Source: Paenibacillus durus ATCC 35681 (GTDB lineage Bacteria > Bacillota > Bacilli > Paenibacillales > Paenibacillaceae). Taken from it: a DNA stretch of 64,000 bases. A model generated the notes under the pieces. The model saw only the letters and a list, made by a program, of their open reading frames with translations, made no database searches and was not told the DNA's origin. A program made the translations under genes and the position numbers. Below, one piece after another: positions 8,451 through 17,374 of the stretch (the stretch's first letter is position 1; each line of letters starts with the position of its first letter). The stretch spans positions 3,348,001 to 3,412,000 of the forward strand of contig NZ_CP011114.1 of NCBI RefSeq assembly GCF_000993825.1, written 5' to 3'.

Positions 8451-9947
8451 CTAATAATTGGCCTCTGGCCACAGAATCTTCCCTGTTTTATCGATCAGCA
8501 AAGAGGTATGCGTGTTGTCTTGATTAAAGATATGGGTCCTGGCTGCCCCCCCGCGAAAACCCTCTACCCAAGCGAATTGAGGTTTGATGATAACGTCCCC
8601 GGCCAGATTTTTGTATCCGTAAAGATTATTGGCCTCATAAGGTACCAATCCTTCGCTATAGGTGCCAATATGATCAGCGCCGGGGACAGCCGTTAGCTTC
8701 CCCTTTGTATCCATCAGCCACTGTTTATAACTGTTTCCGCTCCTCCGGACAAAGAGGATATACCCGTTCTCGAAGATCCCGCCAAAGCCGGCGTCTTTAC
8801 CGTACTGGGGCTTCACAATCCATTTGCCGGTTTTGTCGATTAGCCCGCTTTTTCCGTTCATGCTGGCTACTGCAATACCGTCCGAGAAGGGGCCTGCCCA
8901 ATCAAAAACGGGTTTCAGCGCCCACTGCCCTTTGGTGTTGATAAACCCGGTTTTGGTTGTAATCTTGCCACCAGTCTTGACCAGTACGCTGACCGCTGCT
9001 TTTCCTTCGGAAAAGGAATCGGAGCTCTGGATACCTGAAATTACGGGAATGGCTGTTTTTCCGTTATGGTCAATATAATAGGTTTTATCGCCTCTAACGA
9101 CCTTGGCCAGCCCATCCGAGAAATTATAGGCTCGCTCATATACCGCCGGAATTACGATCCGCCCGGTACGGTTCAGATAGCCCATCCGTGCTTGGATACC
9201 ACCGCCTTTCATCGTCACCAGATCCTTAAAAGTGGCCAGCCCTTCATTAAACTGCCCCAGTTGATAGTGAGAAGCGGCGAAGGCCAGCTCCCCGGCCCGG
9301 TTCATGTAACCGGCGCTGATCCCGTTCTTTTTTACCGGAATCAGCTCTTCATAGCCAAAATCCAGGTTTTCCGTATAGGAAGTGCTGAGCATTTCTTGGC
9401 CCAGACTATTCACAGCAACCGTACCTTCAGTTGTTCTGAAACTGTACCAATACTGGCTGTTCAGCTTCTCCCCGGCATCTCCCTCTACAGGACGGAGCTG
9501 GATGAGGTTCGTGTCGGACACTATTGAATAGCCGCTGCCACTTAATTCTCCAGCTAGGGACAAGGGGATGAATAGATTTCCGTTAATATAACGCGGCTTT
9601 TGTTCCAAAGTCTTAACTTTCCCGTTGAAAACGGCCTTATCAGCTCCCGGTTTAACGGACAGGCTGGACCCCTTGCCATTCTTCAGGATAACCTCTGAGG
9701 CGGTCACCGAAGTGAATCCATACCCGAACCTTTCCACAATAGGACGGACCGGCACCATTACCGCACCGTCCTGCACGATTGGGCCTTCGGGGAGCAGCAG
9801 GTGCTCGCCCTGATCGAACAGCTCCCAATTATCGGCATAGGCCGTCCGGTTTCCGAATCCAAGCAGCGCGGATAGGGTAAGCAGGCCGATGGTTACCGTA
9901 GTTATCATATTCTTTTTACCAGTAAACAGGTTTCGGTAGGCACGCAT
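8451..9947 (-). CDS. Secreted WG-repeat protein with copper-amine-oxidase stalk domain
   Basis: 498 residues. A signal peptide (residues 1-38, cut after TAYA) is followed by a copper-amine-oxidase N-terminal-like domain (about 45-150; MVPVRPIVERFGY and LFIPLSLAGEL) and then about seven WG/beta repeats of roughly 40-50 residues (for example GYLNRTGRIVIPAVYE, GLIDKTGKWIVKPQY, GYKNLAGDVIIKPQF). Such proteins sit on the Paenibacillus surface; ligand and role are unknown. AAGGAGA lies 9 bases before the ATG. A 140-bp degraded second copy of the GLIDKTGKW repeat region is at 25.87-26.02 kb. Confidence 0.85.
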   Translation of the reverse strand: MRAYRNLFTGKKNMITTVTIGLLTLSALLGFGNRTAYADNWELFDQGEHLLLPEGPIVQDGAVMVPVRPIVERFGYGFTSVTASEVILKNGKGSSLSVKPGADKAVFNGKVKTLEQKPRYINGNLFIPLSLAGELSGSGYSIVSDTNLIQLRPVEGDAGEKLNSQYWYSFRTTEGTVAVNSLGQEMLSTSYTENLDFGYEELIPVKKNGISAGYMNRAGELAFAASHYQLGQFNEGLATFKDLVTMKGGGIQARMGYLNRTGRIVIPAVYERAYNFSDGLAKVVRGDKTYYIDHNGKTAIPVISGIQSSDSFSEGKAAVSVLVKTGGKITTKTGFINTKGQWALKPVFDWAGPFSDGIAVASMNGKSGLIDKTGKWIVKPQYGKDAGFGGIFENGYILFVRRSGNSYKQWLMDTKGKLTAVPGADHIGTYSEGLVPYEANNLYGYKNLAGDVIIKPQFAWVEGFRGGAARTHIFNQDNTHTSLLIDKTGKILWPEANY

Positions 9948-10947
9948 AAGAAATAATCTCCTTCTATATGGTTTTTTTTGGAATTGGAATATTCAATTAG
10001 ACGCCACCGAAAGTAAATAGTTGCTAGTTCCTTTCTACATTTCAACGAACCGTTCATGGAATTGTATATCAAGGTTTCTGTTAATTGTAAAATCAACATA
10101 TTAATGGACATAAAAATGCACGATTTTTTTGAGTAATTTATCTTGAAGTTTTAACTGTTAGTTCTGGAAAGAACTTTGGGTTCCCACAATAACGAAAAAT
10201 AAACTCTCTTCGTTCTAATAAATGCATAAAAAGTATATATGCAGTTTTAAAACAAAACTATGTTCTAGCAACAATAAAATTATAAAGGAGCGTTAGAATT
10301 CGAATCAGATATCGGTTAAGGTAATATTGAAGTTATCCAACAGAAGAGGCTGAATTCAGAGCATTTATACAGCAATTTGTGATCGTAAATCGAATTATAT
10401 CTTAGTCATAACCTCCGGTCTCTCTTTCAACGTTAAAAGTATCTACAAGCAAATCTACGCAGATTTGCGGAGGCACCCGACTTTCGGACCGCGCTGACGG
10501 TCCATAAGGTAATTGATGCGGTGCAAAGGCCAGCAGATACGAGGACAAGGATAATACTCCAGAAAATAACGAAATACCACAACATTCCTGCGAAACATTG
10601 TCCTGGAAGGTGTGCTGAATCTTTTCCACGATTTTTAAACTAAACTGCCCGAGGGAGTTCAACTACCTTATTCGACGCTCCCGCGGCAACGTGCTGTGGT
10701 CTTAGTTCGACTAAAGCTAAGTACCAGCAGGGGCAATTCTTGCATCCAGCTTTATCCCCCTAACATGAACCTTATTGGAAATGGAACTATATTATTGTCA
10801 CTCATCGGGAATGAAATAGAATGAAATCAGTTTTGTCATCGACAAAGTGACAAGAACTTGATCCTATGAATGAGAAAAGCCGCCATTTCAGCGACTTTTA
10901 ATGGGAAATGTTCTTTCATCCGACAGTATGTTTTTTATTGAGCTATT
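9948..10947. other. Gene-free kilobase with decayed sequence
   Basis: About 1 kb with no gene I can support. The part next to the WG gene holds its promoter region. Between 10,340 and 10,400 a short plus-strand stretch reads like the tail of a lost protein (EEAEFRAFIQQFVIVN then stop). A minus-strand open stretch at 10,402-10,662 has neither a good start nor a family I recognise. IS21-like end repeats begin near 10,803. Confidence 0.4.
10803..10867. repeat. IS21-like terminal repeat remnant
   Basis: Contains TGACAAGAACTTGATCCTAT (10848-10867) and, inverted to it, CGGGAATGAAATAGAAT. Both resemble the repeats at 14,181-14,304 (TGACAAGAACATTATCTCAT and relatives). Multiple about-20-bp repeats starting TG are typical ends of IS21-family elements. 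No istA or istB is present, so these are relics. Confidence 0.4.
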
Positions 10948-11840
10948 TTATTTTTCGGTATTCACTTTATCCATGCAAAGGTCAATCAAGGCAATCATAC
11001 GGTAAAACAAGTAATCAATCTGTTTCATTGATGTTATTTTTATTTTTCCTGTTTCAAAGTGCCTAATCTGATAATTGTTTCCGATTGATGTAAGCGCAAT
11101 AAATTCGCTATCAAGAAGCGTTTCAAATTGCTGGGTGTTACCTGCTACATTTGTTACTAATGTAGTCGCAGAAGCTTTCTTGTTGCTTGGATTATAAAAC
11201 GTCTTTATGCGTTCAAAAGCATCCCAAATTTTCTCAAGTGCAATTTGTCGGTCAAACTCCTTCGGCTTGCGAATATTCTCAACAGCAGCATTAACTAATT
11301 CGTTGAGGTCATTGTCCTTTGATTTTATGTTAAGGTTCTGGAGAACTGCGTCCAACTGCGTTGGTAATTGGCGTTTTATTATACCGTCGGTATCGAGATA
11401 AAAAACAATACCGTTCCGCGCAAGAATCTGATTAACTTCGGTACGAAATCTTTCTCGCTCACTTTTCGTTTTCGGGAACCAAATGTGATAATGCCGGAAA
11501 TAGCTATGATAGTCATCCTCTTTTATATCGACAATGTAAGAATAGCAAAATTCAATGAAGTCCAATAATGCATACTTATCCATGTCGTCTCTATCGTCCC
11601 ATTTAACGTCAACAGGCATTTCCATCTCAGGAATTTGCGCTTTAATGGCAGCATTAAGTAGCCGATGATCTGTACCACAAACCATTCCGTTGTCGGACAG
11701 GTATCGGAAAACTCTTGCGAGAAGTTCTTCTCAAATTTCTTAAAAACGCAAACTATTCCGTTATAAACGGATAGTGTTATTTCCTCTGATTTTAATTCCT
11801 TTTTTCCAAGTCCCCTATCGCTAAAATAATCGGGTGCCAT
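10948..11840 (-). pseudogene. Uncharacterised YFSDR-type protein, frameshifted
   Basis: The start is probably the ATG at 11,840 (MAPDYFSDRGLG), with AAAGGG upstream. The first frame runs to about 11,730 (LSVYNGIVCVFKKFEKNF). One frame over, the protein continues as LARVFRYLSDNGMVCGTDH and on to a 245-residue C-terminal part ending at 10,948. A single-base frameshift near 11,725-11,740 explains both. The C-terminus (ALEKIWDAFERIKT, then LTSIGNNYQIRHFE) is all-helical with a conserved arginine-histidine pair and resembles HEPN-like domains in proteins that travel with defence genes. I do not know a function; the HEPN idea is weak. Confidence 0.5.
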
Positions 11841-12048
11841 GCCTGTTACCCTTTTCTGTCTTTGTAATCCAATTCCTATTTGTTTTCTACATTGATGACA
11901 ACAATCCCTGTTTCCTGAAAACTTTACAAACTTTAAGTGGCTTAGCAAGGAAACTAACCTGTTTGTCCGTATAAGGTTATAAATATATTCTTGTCCCCCG
12001 ACTTAAGGCCGGGTATGAGAACCAGTGCCATCCCGACTCGTTACCACA

Positions 12049-12374
12049 TTACTTTGCGGCCCAGGTATTGATCAACCTGTCCATCTCTCTCCACAGGTTG
12101 TTATACTTTTCGTATTCTCCCAGAACAAGGCGAGCCACCCCGTTTTCCGGGTCATGTTCGGAACGCGGTAATTTGATGATTTGATACTGTATAATGGAAT
12201 GTTTGGGATACCCCTTGGGACAAGCAGTTTCGTCAAACCAGTTCCCGGTTGGTGGTTTTAACGCCTCGTTCACCATCGGTACGATATGTCGAGCTAGGTT
12301 GTCCAAATCAATTTCTTGTTCTTTTGGGGGGACATACAGGATGGTCAGCTTTATGTTAATTAAAAGAGGTACTA
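12049..12374 (-). pseudogene. C-terminal fragment, weakly RusA-like
   Basis: The frame is open from the edge of the IS630 relic at 12,374 and has no start codon near it: LTILYVPPKEQEIDLDNLAR then VNEALKPP and on to INTWAAK. The DLDNLA segment after a hydrophobic strand recalls RusA-type Holliday junction resolvases, but a second acidic motif is not obvious. It is best read as the 3' end of a phage- or element-borne gene that lost its 5' end when an IS630 copy inserted. Confidence 0.4.
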
Positions 12375-12431
12375 GTACTTCATCAGTCTAAAAGCAGTTA
12401 AATCATGGAATCTATGATATAGTCAAAGTAG
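12375..12431 (+). mobile_element. IS630 left-end remnant (57 bp)
   Basis: This stretch is identical, apart from the outer flank, to the first 57 bases of the IS630 element at 20,798 (GTACTTCATCAGTC inverted repeat onward). It is preceded by CTA, matching the CTAG target used by IS630 elements. The rest of the element is missing and a MocR pseudogene begins at once on its right side. Confidence 0.75.
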
Positions 12432-12686
12432 TTGTGTGGACTGTTGTTGCTTTTCAGTTCTATTTTATGCACTATATAACCACTGCCAATTCTACTTTGA
12501 ACGTATCCTTCTGAACAAAGTTGCTGATATGCACTTTCAACAGTATTTCTGCCAACCAGCATTGTTTTTGCAAGTGTCCTGGTGGAAGGCAACTTCTTCT
12601 AATTCTCAAGAAGTTATTTTATCTCTCAATTGGCTGTATATCTGCATATACAATGGTGTTTTGGAATTCTTATCTAATATCAGCAT
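12432..12686 (-). pseudogene. MocR/GntR-type regulator, N-terminal remnant
   Basis: Starts at the ATG at 12,686 with AGAGGTG upstream and reads MLILDKNSKTPLYMQIYSQL, then a stop, and then in another frame LPSTRTLAKTMLVGRNTVES and SRIGSGYIVHKI. That is the whole winged helix of a MocR protein, similar to the intact one at 22,077-23,486. The aminotransferase domain is missing: the frame runs into the IS630 relic at 12,431 and ends there. Confidence 0.75.
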
Positions 12687-12808
12687 GGGGCACCTCTTTT
12701 TCGAACTGTATCCATCGTTATTTAATAAATCGGCTCTTCAGGCAATGACGATTATATTATATATTAAATTTTTAAAGCTTCAATAACTACTATACGAGGA
12801 GGAATACG

Positions 12809-13027
12809 ATGCATGTGTTTGAAATACCAAAAAAATAATGCGAAAAGCTCAATATTCCTAATTTAAAAAGCTGGGGGATTGATAAGAAATTTTTGAAGAA
12901 TCTCTTGATTAAAATGGAAATTGATGCGATTAACAGCGGCAGCCCTGGGAATAATTCCAGAATACCAACATATGAGGAGATCATTGAGCTTTACCGTATT
13001 TGTTATGACTACAAATTGCACCAGTAA
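12809..13027 (+). pseudogene. Iron-type alcohol dehydrogenase reduced to its two ends
   Basis: GAGGAGG precedes the ATG at 12,809. The first nine codons (MHVFEIPKK) match the usual start of an iron-containing alcohol dehydrogenase; a TAA follows, and in the same frame the sequence continues as the C-terminus of that family (EKLNIPNLKSWGIDKKFLKN, then INSGSPGNNSRIPTYEEII). The cofactor- and metal-binding middle, about 1 kb in full-length members, is gone, so this is an internal deletion at about 12,836. Confidence 0.65.
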
Positions 13028-13139
13028 ATAGCTGATTTTCGCCTGACAAAGATACGCAGAGGTTTTGAATAAGACGAAATATAGTACTCTATCGACCATT
13101 GATACATTATTAAAACAATGTGGAAGGGGATATAAGCAG

Positions 13140-13472
13140 ATGAACAAAGACATACAAGTGGACGAGGCGGTTATTCATTCTTTTCATCAAATGTGGGATG
13201 GATTTCCAGGAATTGCACGCCTGATAAATAAAAAACACGTTGTTCTTGCATCCAATAAGACAGCGGAGCAAAAAGGATTTACAGAAGGTATCGTATGTGC
13301 AAGAGTAGGAGCTCCGGAATCGCATAAAGGTTGTATGGCGAATGTTATGCTGAAAACACAGACGGCCCAACTTGACCGAACAGCAGAAGATAAAGTCCGG
13401 GGCTGGATACCGGTAGAGGGATATGAAGAATTATTTGTTCACTTCACATTGGCAATTCCAGAAAAGAAGTGA
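13140..13472 (+). CDS. Small PAS-like protein, unknown function
   Basis: About 110 residues starting at the ATG at 13,140 behind AAGGGGAT; a longer reading from 13,065 lacks a ribosome binding site. The fold pattern (FPGIARLINKKHVVLASNKTAEQKGF) resembles a PAS core with its N-terminal strands, and HKGCMANVML carries a conserved-looking Cys near the middle. I cannot name a ligand; haem or flavin binding would be guesses. It lies 38 bp before the flavin-binding protein gene and is probably in one transcript with it. Confidence 0.5.
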   Translation: MNKDIQVDEAVIHSFHQMWDGFPGIARLINKKHVVLASNKTAEQKGFTEGIVCARVGAPESHKGCMANVMLKTQTAQLDRTAEDKVRGWIPVEGYEELFVHFTLAIPEKK

Positions 13473-13510
13473 TTTTAGAAAAAGATTTGGAAAGGAGTGA
13501 GTGATTTATT

Positions 13511-13975
13511 ATGTATAGGGAAATGAGGAGAAAGGACAAGTTGCTTTCAGATGAGGAAATGATTCAAATTCTGAATGCCGCTCCTTATGGTGTGTTATCC
13601 ACTATAGGTGAGGATGGGATTCCCTATGGTGTGCCAATAAGTTTCGTTTATTCAGACAACAACATCTATTTTCATTCAGCTCTCACAGGACATAAATTGG
13701 ACAATATAAAGCATAACAATCATGTGTCTTTTTGCGTCGTAACTGATGTGGAAGCAATTCCAGATAAATTTACAACAAAATTTAAAAGTGTAATCATTTT
13801 TGGTACTGTTAAGGAAGTTTATGAAGACGGAAAAGTGGAAATTTTCAAGCTGCTCTTGGAGAAATTTTCAAGTGATTTTATGGAATCTGGAATGGAAAAT
13901 ATAAGAAAAGCAGGCAGCAGTACCAGGGTTTTTCAAATTGACATCAATCATATTTCAGCGAAAGGAAAGAAATAA
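13511..13975 (+). CDS. Pyridoxamine 5'-phosphate oxidase-family flavoprotein
   Basis: 154 residues of the split-barrel FMN-binding fold: MRRKDKLLSDEEMIQIL, then YGVLSTIGEDGIPYGVPISFVY and IYFHSALTGHKLDNIK. This is the NimA-like branch of the family (nitroimidazole-resistance-type proteins), which usually act as FMN- or haem-dependent reductases. GGAGTGA is 10 bases before the ATG. It follows the PAS-like gene and precedes a cut HD gene. Another family member, at 23.7 kb, also lies beside a MocR gene. Confidence 0.8.
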   Translation: MYREMRRKDKLLSDEEMIQILNAAPYGVLSTIGEDGIPYGVPISFVYSDNNIYFHSALTGHKLDNIKHNNHVSFCVVTDVEAIPDKFTTKFKSVIIFGTVKEVYEDGKVEIFKLLLEKFSSDFMESGMENIRKAGSSTRVFQIDINHISAKGKK

Positions 13976-13997
13976 TTAAAATAATTTTGAAGACTGG

Positions 13998-14183
13998 ATG
14001 TGCGAAATGGATACGATCAATAATGTTCTTAGTTCAATGATTTCTTATTGTGCAGGGGATGCAAAGCGAATTAATCACTTTTTGAAGGTATATGGCTTTG
14101 CAAAAGTAATTGGCGCAATGGAAGGGTTAAACGATACTACACAAGAGGTTCTAGAAATTGCTGCATTAACCCATGTCGGTTGA
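13998..14183 (+). pseudogene. HD-domain phosphohydrolase, cut after 61 residues
   Basis: Reads MDTINNVLSSMISYCAGDAK then HFLKVYGFAKVIGAMEGL and ends ALTHVG. Full-length relatives continue ALTHDIGI, the HD metal site of a phosphohydrolase, for another 100 residues or so. The break coincides with the first base of the IS21-like repeat at 14,181, so insertion of that element removed the 3' part. Confidence 0.65.
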
Positions 14184-14304
14184 CAAGAACATTATCTCAT
14201 TGATTGCCGCAAAGATCGCGGCTTTTTTATTTTATGAGATAATGTCAAATTTGAATGACAAGAACTTTATCCCATTTCCGATTTTGACAAGAATATTATC
14301 TCAT
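14181..14304. repeat. IS21-like multiple terminal repeats
   Basis: TGACAAGAACATTATCTCAT (14181-14200), TGACAAGAACTTTATCCCAT (14256-14275), TGACAAGAATATTATCTCAT (14285-14304) and a partial inverted copy TGAGATAATGTCA (14234-14246). A small hairpin with a T-run (GCCGCAAAGATCGCGGC, from about 14,206) lies between. Repeated 20-mers beginning TGA at one end fit IS21-family ends; no transposase remains. Confidence 0.5.
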
Positions 14305-14529
14305 TCCCGACAAACTAAGTATGGTAAAAATGCGGTGCTTATCACCCAATAACGGAAAAGGTCCGCTTGCAGCGTTGCAGGACGGGCCTTTTTTTATAGC
14401 TGACCAATGACTTCGATTGTCGTGAATATATGGTTTATGTACGGCAACTAAAGCGGTGGCCATGTTCGGCGGATTCGCCCCCAACAGCGATTCGGCGTAG
14501 ATTTTATCGAAAGCCATGGGGAGCCAGAC

Positions 14530-14860
14530 CGTCATGAGCGGTTCGGTCAGCCGGAGCAAAAATGATCCGTCGCAGAGTCTGCTGATGATCGAGCGTCCCC
14601 TGATGACCCCCGACGAATAAAATCCATGCCCAAAGGTCGCTTTATCGTCACCAAGACCGGTGCTATCCGATGCGCACCCGGCTGAAGCTGTTCACGGAAT
14701 GGGCATTTCCTTCGGTAGCCGTATGAGATCGCCGAGCAATCGGCCAGAGAGGTGGAGTATGCCGACAGGCGCAAGGTGGAGGAAGCCGAAACAGAAACAA
14801 CTGCGTCGGGCGGACCGGTGCTACGCCCGCGCACGCAATCACCTTTGAACAGTTCGTGCA
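14530..14860 (+). pseudogene. VirD4/TraG-type coupling protein, C-terminal relic
   Basis: Joining three frames gives the C-terminus of a conjugative coupling protein: SRSKNDPSQSLLMIERPLM, TPDE(I)KSMPKGRFIVTKTG, (H)PMRTRLKLFTEWG, and FG(K)PYEIAEQSAREVEYA. Three single-base losses, near 14,622, 14,667 and 14,717, break it. This tail is characteristic of Tn1549-like integrative conjugative elements. In the cell the full protein is a membrane ATPase that hands DNA to a type IV secretion channel. Confidence 0.65.
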
Positions 14861-14889
14861 AAAGCGGGAACCGGAAAGGAGATGAAGCT

Positions 14890-15144
14890 GTGGGCTACTT
14901 TACATCCGTTTATACCTCGGAACTGCCCCACCGGGCGAGGACTGTCTATATGTACCTGCATGACCGCACCGACAAAGACGGCAAATGCTATCCGGCAAAT
15001 GGTACCATCGCCAGAGAGCTCAAGCTATCCCGCAGCACGGTCAAGCGCGCCATAGCCGACCTTGAAAAGAGCGGACGTTTGCGCAAGGAGCAGCGGTGGC
15101 GTGAAAACGGCGGCAAGAGCAGCAATCTGTATTACATTCAGTAG
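14890..15144 (+). CDS. Helix-turn-helix protein of a Tn1549-like element
   Basis: 84 residues from a GTG at 14,890 with AAGGAG 7-8 bases upstream. The sequence YMYLHDRTDKDGKCYPANGT, IARELKLSRSTVKRAIADLE and GRLRKEQRWRENGG is a MarR/replication-initiator-like winged helix-turn-helix. Such a gene follows the coupling protein in Tn1549-type conjugative elements, fitting the relic upstream. It appears intact but its element is gone. The group II intron 3' end lies about 15 bp after its stop. Confidence 0.7.
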   Translation: MGYFTSVYTSELPHRARTVYMYLHDRTDKDGKCYPANGTIARELKLSRSTVKRAIADLEKSGRLRKEQRWRENGGKSSNLYYIQ

Positions 15145-15158
15145 CCGGATTCAAGCTC

Positions 15159-17084
15159 TAGAGTAAAGGGCTGAAGAAATTTTCAGCCCCTCCTCATCAA
15201 ACCGTACATGAGGTTTTCCCTCATACGGCTTTCCGATGTTCGTCATTCATGGGCATGCAGATCACAAGAGCGTTTTAAGTCCCATCGTTTGAGCTAAGAT
15301 GTTCACTTCTCGTACTAAACTCATCCACCTGTTGCGCTGGCGTTTCTTGGCATACCACCGGGCAAGTCGCTGGAGAATGTACCAATCCAGTTTCGCAAGC
15401 TTCTGCTGGCTGTAAGGCGTGTAGTAGTAGTTGCGCCACCCCTGTATCTTCGGATTTAGCCATGCCACATGATCGTTAAGCGACTTATGACGCATGGCCG
15501 GCGGAGCCAACCGCTCCTTTACTACTTCCCGTATGCGTTCTTCCGCTTTCCGGGTTAGCCACTGCTGGGTCGTATAGTACACCTTCCCTTGCGAGGTCTC
15601 TGCCTTTGTCTTTCGGTGGTGCAGCCCCAGGAAGTCGAATCCTTCCTCGCCAGTCCATAGTCCGACAACCCGTGTCTTCGCCCTGTGCAAGGTCAGGTCC
15701 AGTCGCTCCATGATCGCTTGAATGAGAGCGTACGCACGGTCCGCTTCCTTCTTCGTCTTGCACACTACGACCAGGTCGTCCGCATACCGGGTAAGTTCTC
15801 CAATCCCGCTGCCGTGACGCTCCCACAGGTTGTCGAAGTAATTCAGGTAGATATTCGCTAGAAGCGGCGAAATGACTCCGCCTTGCGGTGTTCCAAGGTC
15901 TGAGCGCCGGACGCTTCCTTCTTCCAGAACCCCAGCCTTCAGCCACTTCCTCACCAGTTTTAGTACACGTCTGTCGCTGATTCGCATTTCTACCAGCTTC
16001 ATAAGCTTCTCCTGATTGATGTTGTCAAAGTAGCCTTGGATGTCGACGTCGACCACCCAATTGCCTTTCCGGTTACAGGCTTTCCGAATGCGTTCCAGCG
16101 CCTGCTTGGCGCTCCGCTTCGGTCGAAATCCAAAAGAGGAGTCTTGAAAATCCGCTTCAAAGATGGGTTCCATGACCAGCTTCACTGCCATTTGTATGAC
16201 CCGATCCCGGACAGTGGGGATGCCAAGCGGCCTCATTTTGCCATCCTTCTTCGGGATGTACTGCCGCCGCACTGGTTGAGGATGATACTTGCCGTCTTTC
16301 AAAAGCTGCTCACACTCGTGCAGGAATAGCTGCTCACCGTACATTTCAATGTCCGCCAGCGTCTCTCCGTCCACGCCTGCCGCTCCCTTGTTGACCCGTA
16401 CTCTCCGCCATGCTTCCCGCAAGATGTCCATCCGGTATACCTTGTCATACAGCGCGTGAAATCTGCGTTTCTTGTTTTCCTTGGCCGCATGACCTAGTTT
16501 CATTTGGAGTTGTTGAACGTTTTCCTTTGGTGTTGTTAGCCGTTTGGCATTCACTGACTCGTACCTCCTTGTGAAACCTGAACAAAGCAGGGCGCCTTCC
16601 CTCCCGCAGGTTGTGTTGTCCTGCGATTCTTCGGTACTATGAACCCCTCGGACTCCCTTCCTGCAGACCACTCACTTCACCTGTTGAGCTTATAGAGCGT
16701 CTCTTTACGGTGTTTCAAAAAAAAAACTCTGTGCAGGGGAGGGTATCCCCAGTTCACTGCATCCTCTTTCAGACCATGCCGCTCCCCATACGCCGGAGGA
16801 TTCTTCGCTGTCGCTCCAAGTTCTAAACAGCTTCCGTGGCCTTCGTCCAATGATCCGAGACTCGGCTTCCTCTTGTCCCTCTTGCGAGGCCTTTTTGACG
16901 ACGCGGCAGGATTCACTTTATGTTACGGCCTGGTATGTTGCTCGCCTTGTCTCTGACAAGTACTTTCGTCGATACGCTTCTACGCACAGATTTCGCCATA
17001 CGCAGGTATCCTAGCTACACGGGGGCTTGGTCCCTCCCGTGACCGGACTTTCACCGGCTAGAAGATGCGTGCTTATCTGGGCAC
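15159..17084 (-). mobile_element. Group II intron
   Basis: Minus-strand element. The 5' end GTGCCCAGATAAG is at 17,084. Domain V (AAGCCGTATGAGGG ... CCTCATGTACGGTTT) lies at about 15,232-15,197, and a domain VI hairpin GGGGCTG/CAGCCC lies at about 15,190-15,168. The maturase gene is inside. The 3' end is near 15,159 but exact to only a few bases. Upstream of its 5' end, 11-34 bp away, is a terminator-type hairpin (17,102-17,127). Introns of the IIC group insert behind terminators, but the spacing here is longer than usual, so I leave the class open. Confidence 0.85.
15262..16554 (-). CDS. ltrA: Group II intron reverse transcriptase/maturase
   Basis: 430 residues from a GTG at 16,554 preceded by AAGGAGG at 9 bases; further upstream in-frame codons belong to the intron RNA. 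Reverse transcriptase blocks are complete: GVDGETL, the PLGIPTVRDR block, GFRPKRSA, VVDVDIQGYFDNI, GTPQGGVISPLLANIYLN and the catalytic YADD (TRYADDLVV). A maturase X domain follows (LNPKIQGWRNYYY, WYAKK). There is no HNH endonuclease domain. The protein binds its own intron RNA, helps splicing and copies it into DNA. No frameshift is visible, so the element may be active. Confidence 0.9.
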   Translation of the reverse strand: MNAKRLTTPKENVQQLQMKLGHAAKENKKRRFHALYDKVYRMDILREAWRRVRVNKGAAGVDGETLADIEMYGEQLFLHECEQLLKDGKYHPQPVRRQYIPKKDGKMRPLGIPTVRDRVIQMAVKLVMEPIFEADFQDSSFGFRPKRSAKQALERIRKACNRKGNWVVDVDIQGYFDNINQEKLMKLVEMRISDRRVLKLVRKWLKAGVLEEGSVRRSDLGTPQGGVISPLLANIYLNYFDNLWERHGSGIGELTRYADDLVVVCKTKKEADRAYALIQAIMERLDLTLHRAKTRVVGLWTGEEGFDFLGLHHRKTKAETSQGKVYYTTQQWLTRKAEERIREVVKERLAPPAMRHKSLNDHVAWLNPKIQGWRNYYYTPYSQQKLAKLDWYILQRLARWYAKKRQRNRWMSLVREVNILAQTMGLKTLL

Positions 17085-17094
17085 GCGATCACAT

Positions 17095-17136
17095 TAAAAA
17101 TGACCTTCCTCCTCAAAGGGGAAGGTCTCTCCTTTT
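17095..17136. terminator. Hairpin next to the group II intron
   Basis: GACCTTCC (17102-17109) pairs with GGAAGGTC (17120-17127); T-rich tracts follow on both strands (CTCCTTTT on plus, ATTTTTAATG on minus). It could end transcription either way and is the likely landmark for the intron insertion. From here to 17,374 I see no supported gene, only short open stretches. Confidence 0.55.
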
Positions 17137-17374
17137 CATGGACCATGGAAGGGTTCATGGTGAACCGTCAAGGCGAATTTCCAACACTAAAAATATTAAA
17201 AACAGAGAAAGAATAATAATTTACCCAGCTGTTAATCTTCCAGAAATTATAATAGAGAGGGGATTTGATATCGTCAACATAAATAACACTCCAACTGTAT
17301 CTGAGAGAAATTCAAAAATTGCTCTTAAAAATTGAGCCAGTTTTTATTATGCCATGAAGGTAAAGAGAAAAAGT

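Noticed and set aside
10402..10662. 86-residue minus-strand open stretch
   Set aside because: No ribosome binding site, no recognised motif, and it lies in decayed sequence; the Cys and Pro-rich end gives no family match I can defend.
15145..15260. Possible CRISPR or tRNA-like fold after the helix-turn-helix gene
   Set aside because: The stems are domains V and VI of the group II intron on the minus strand.
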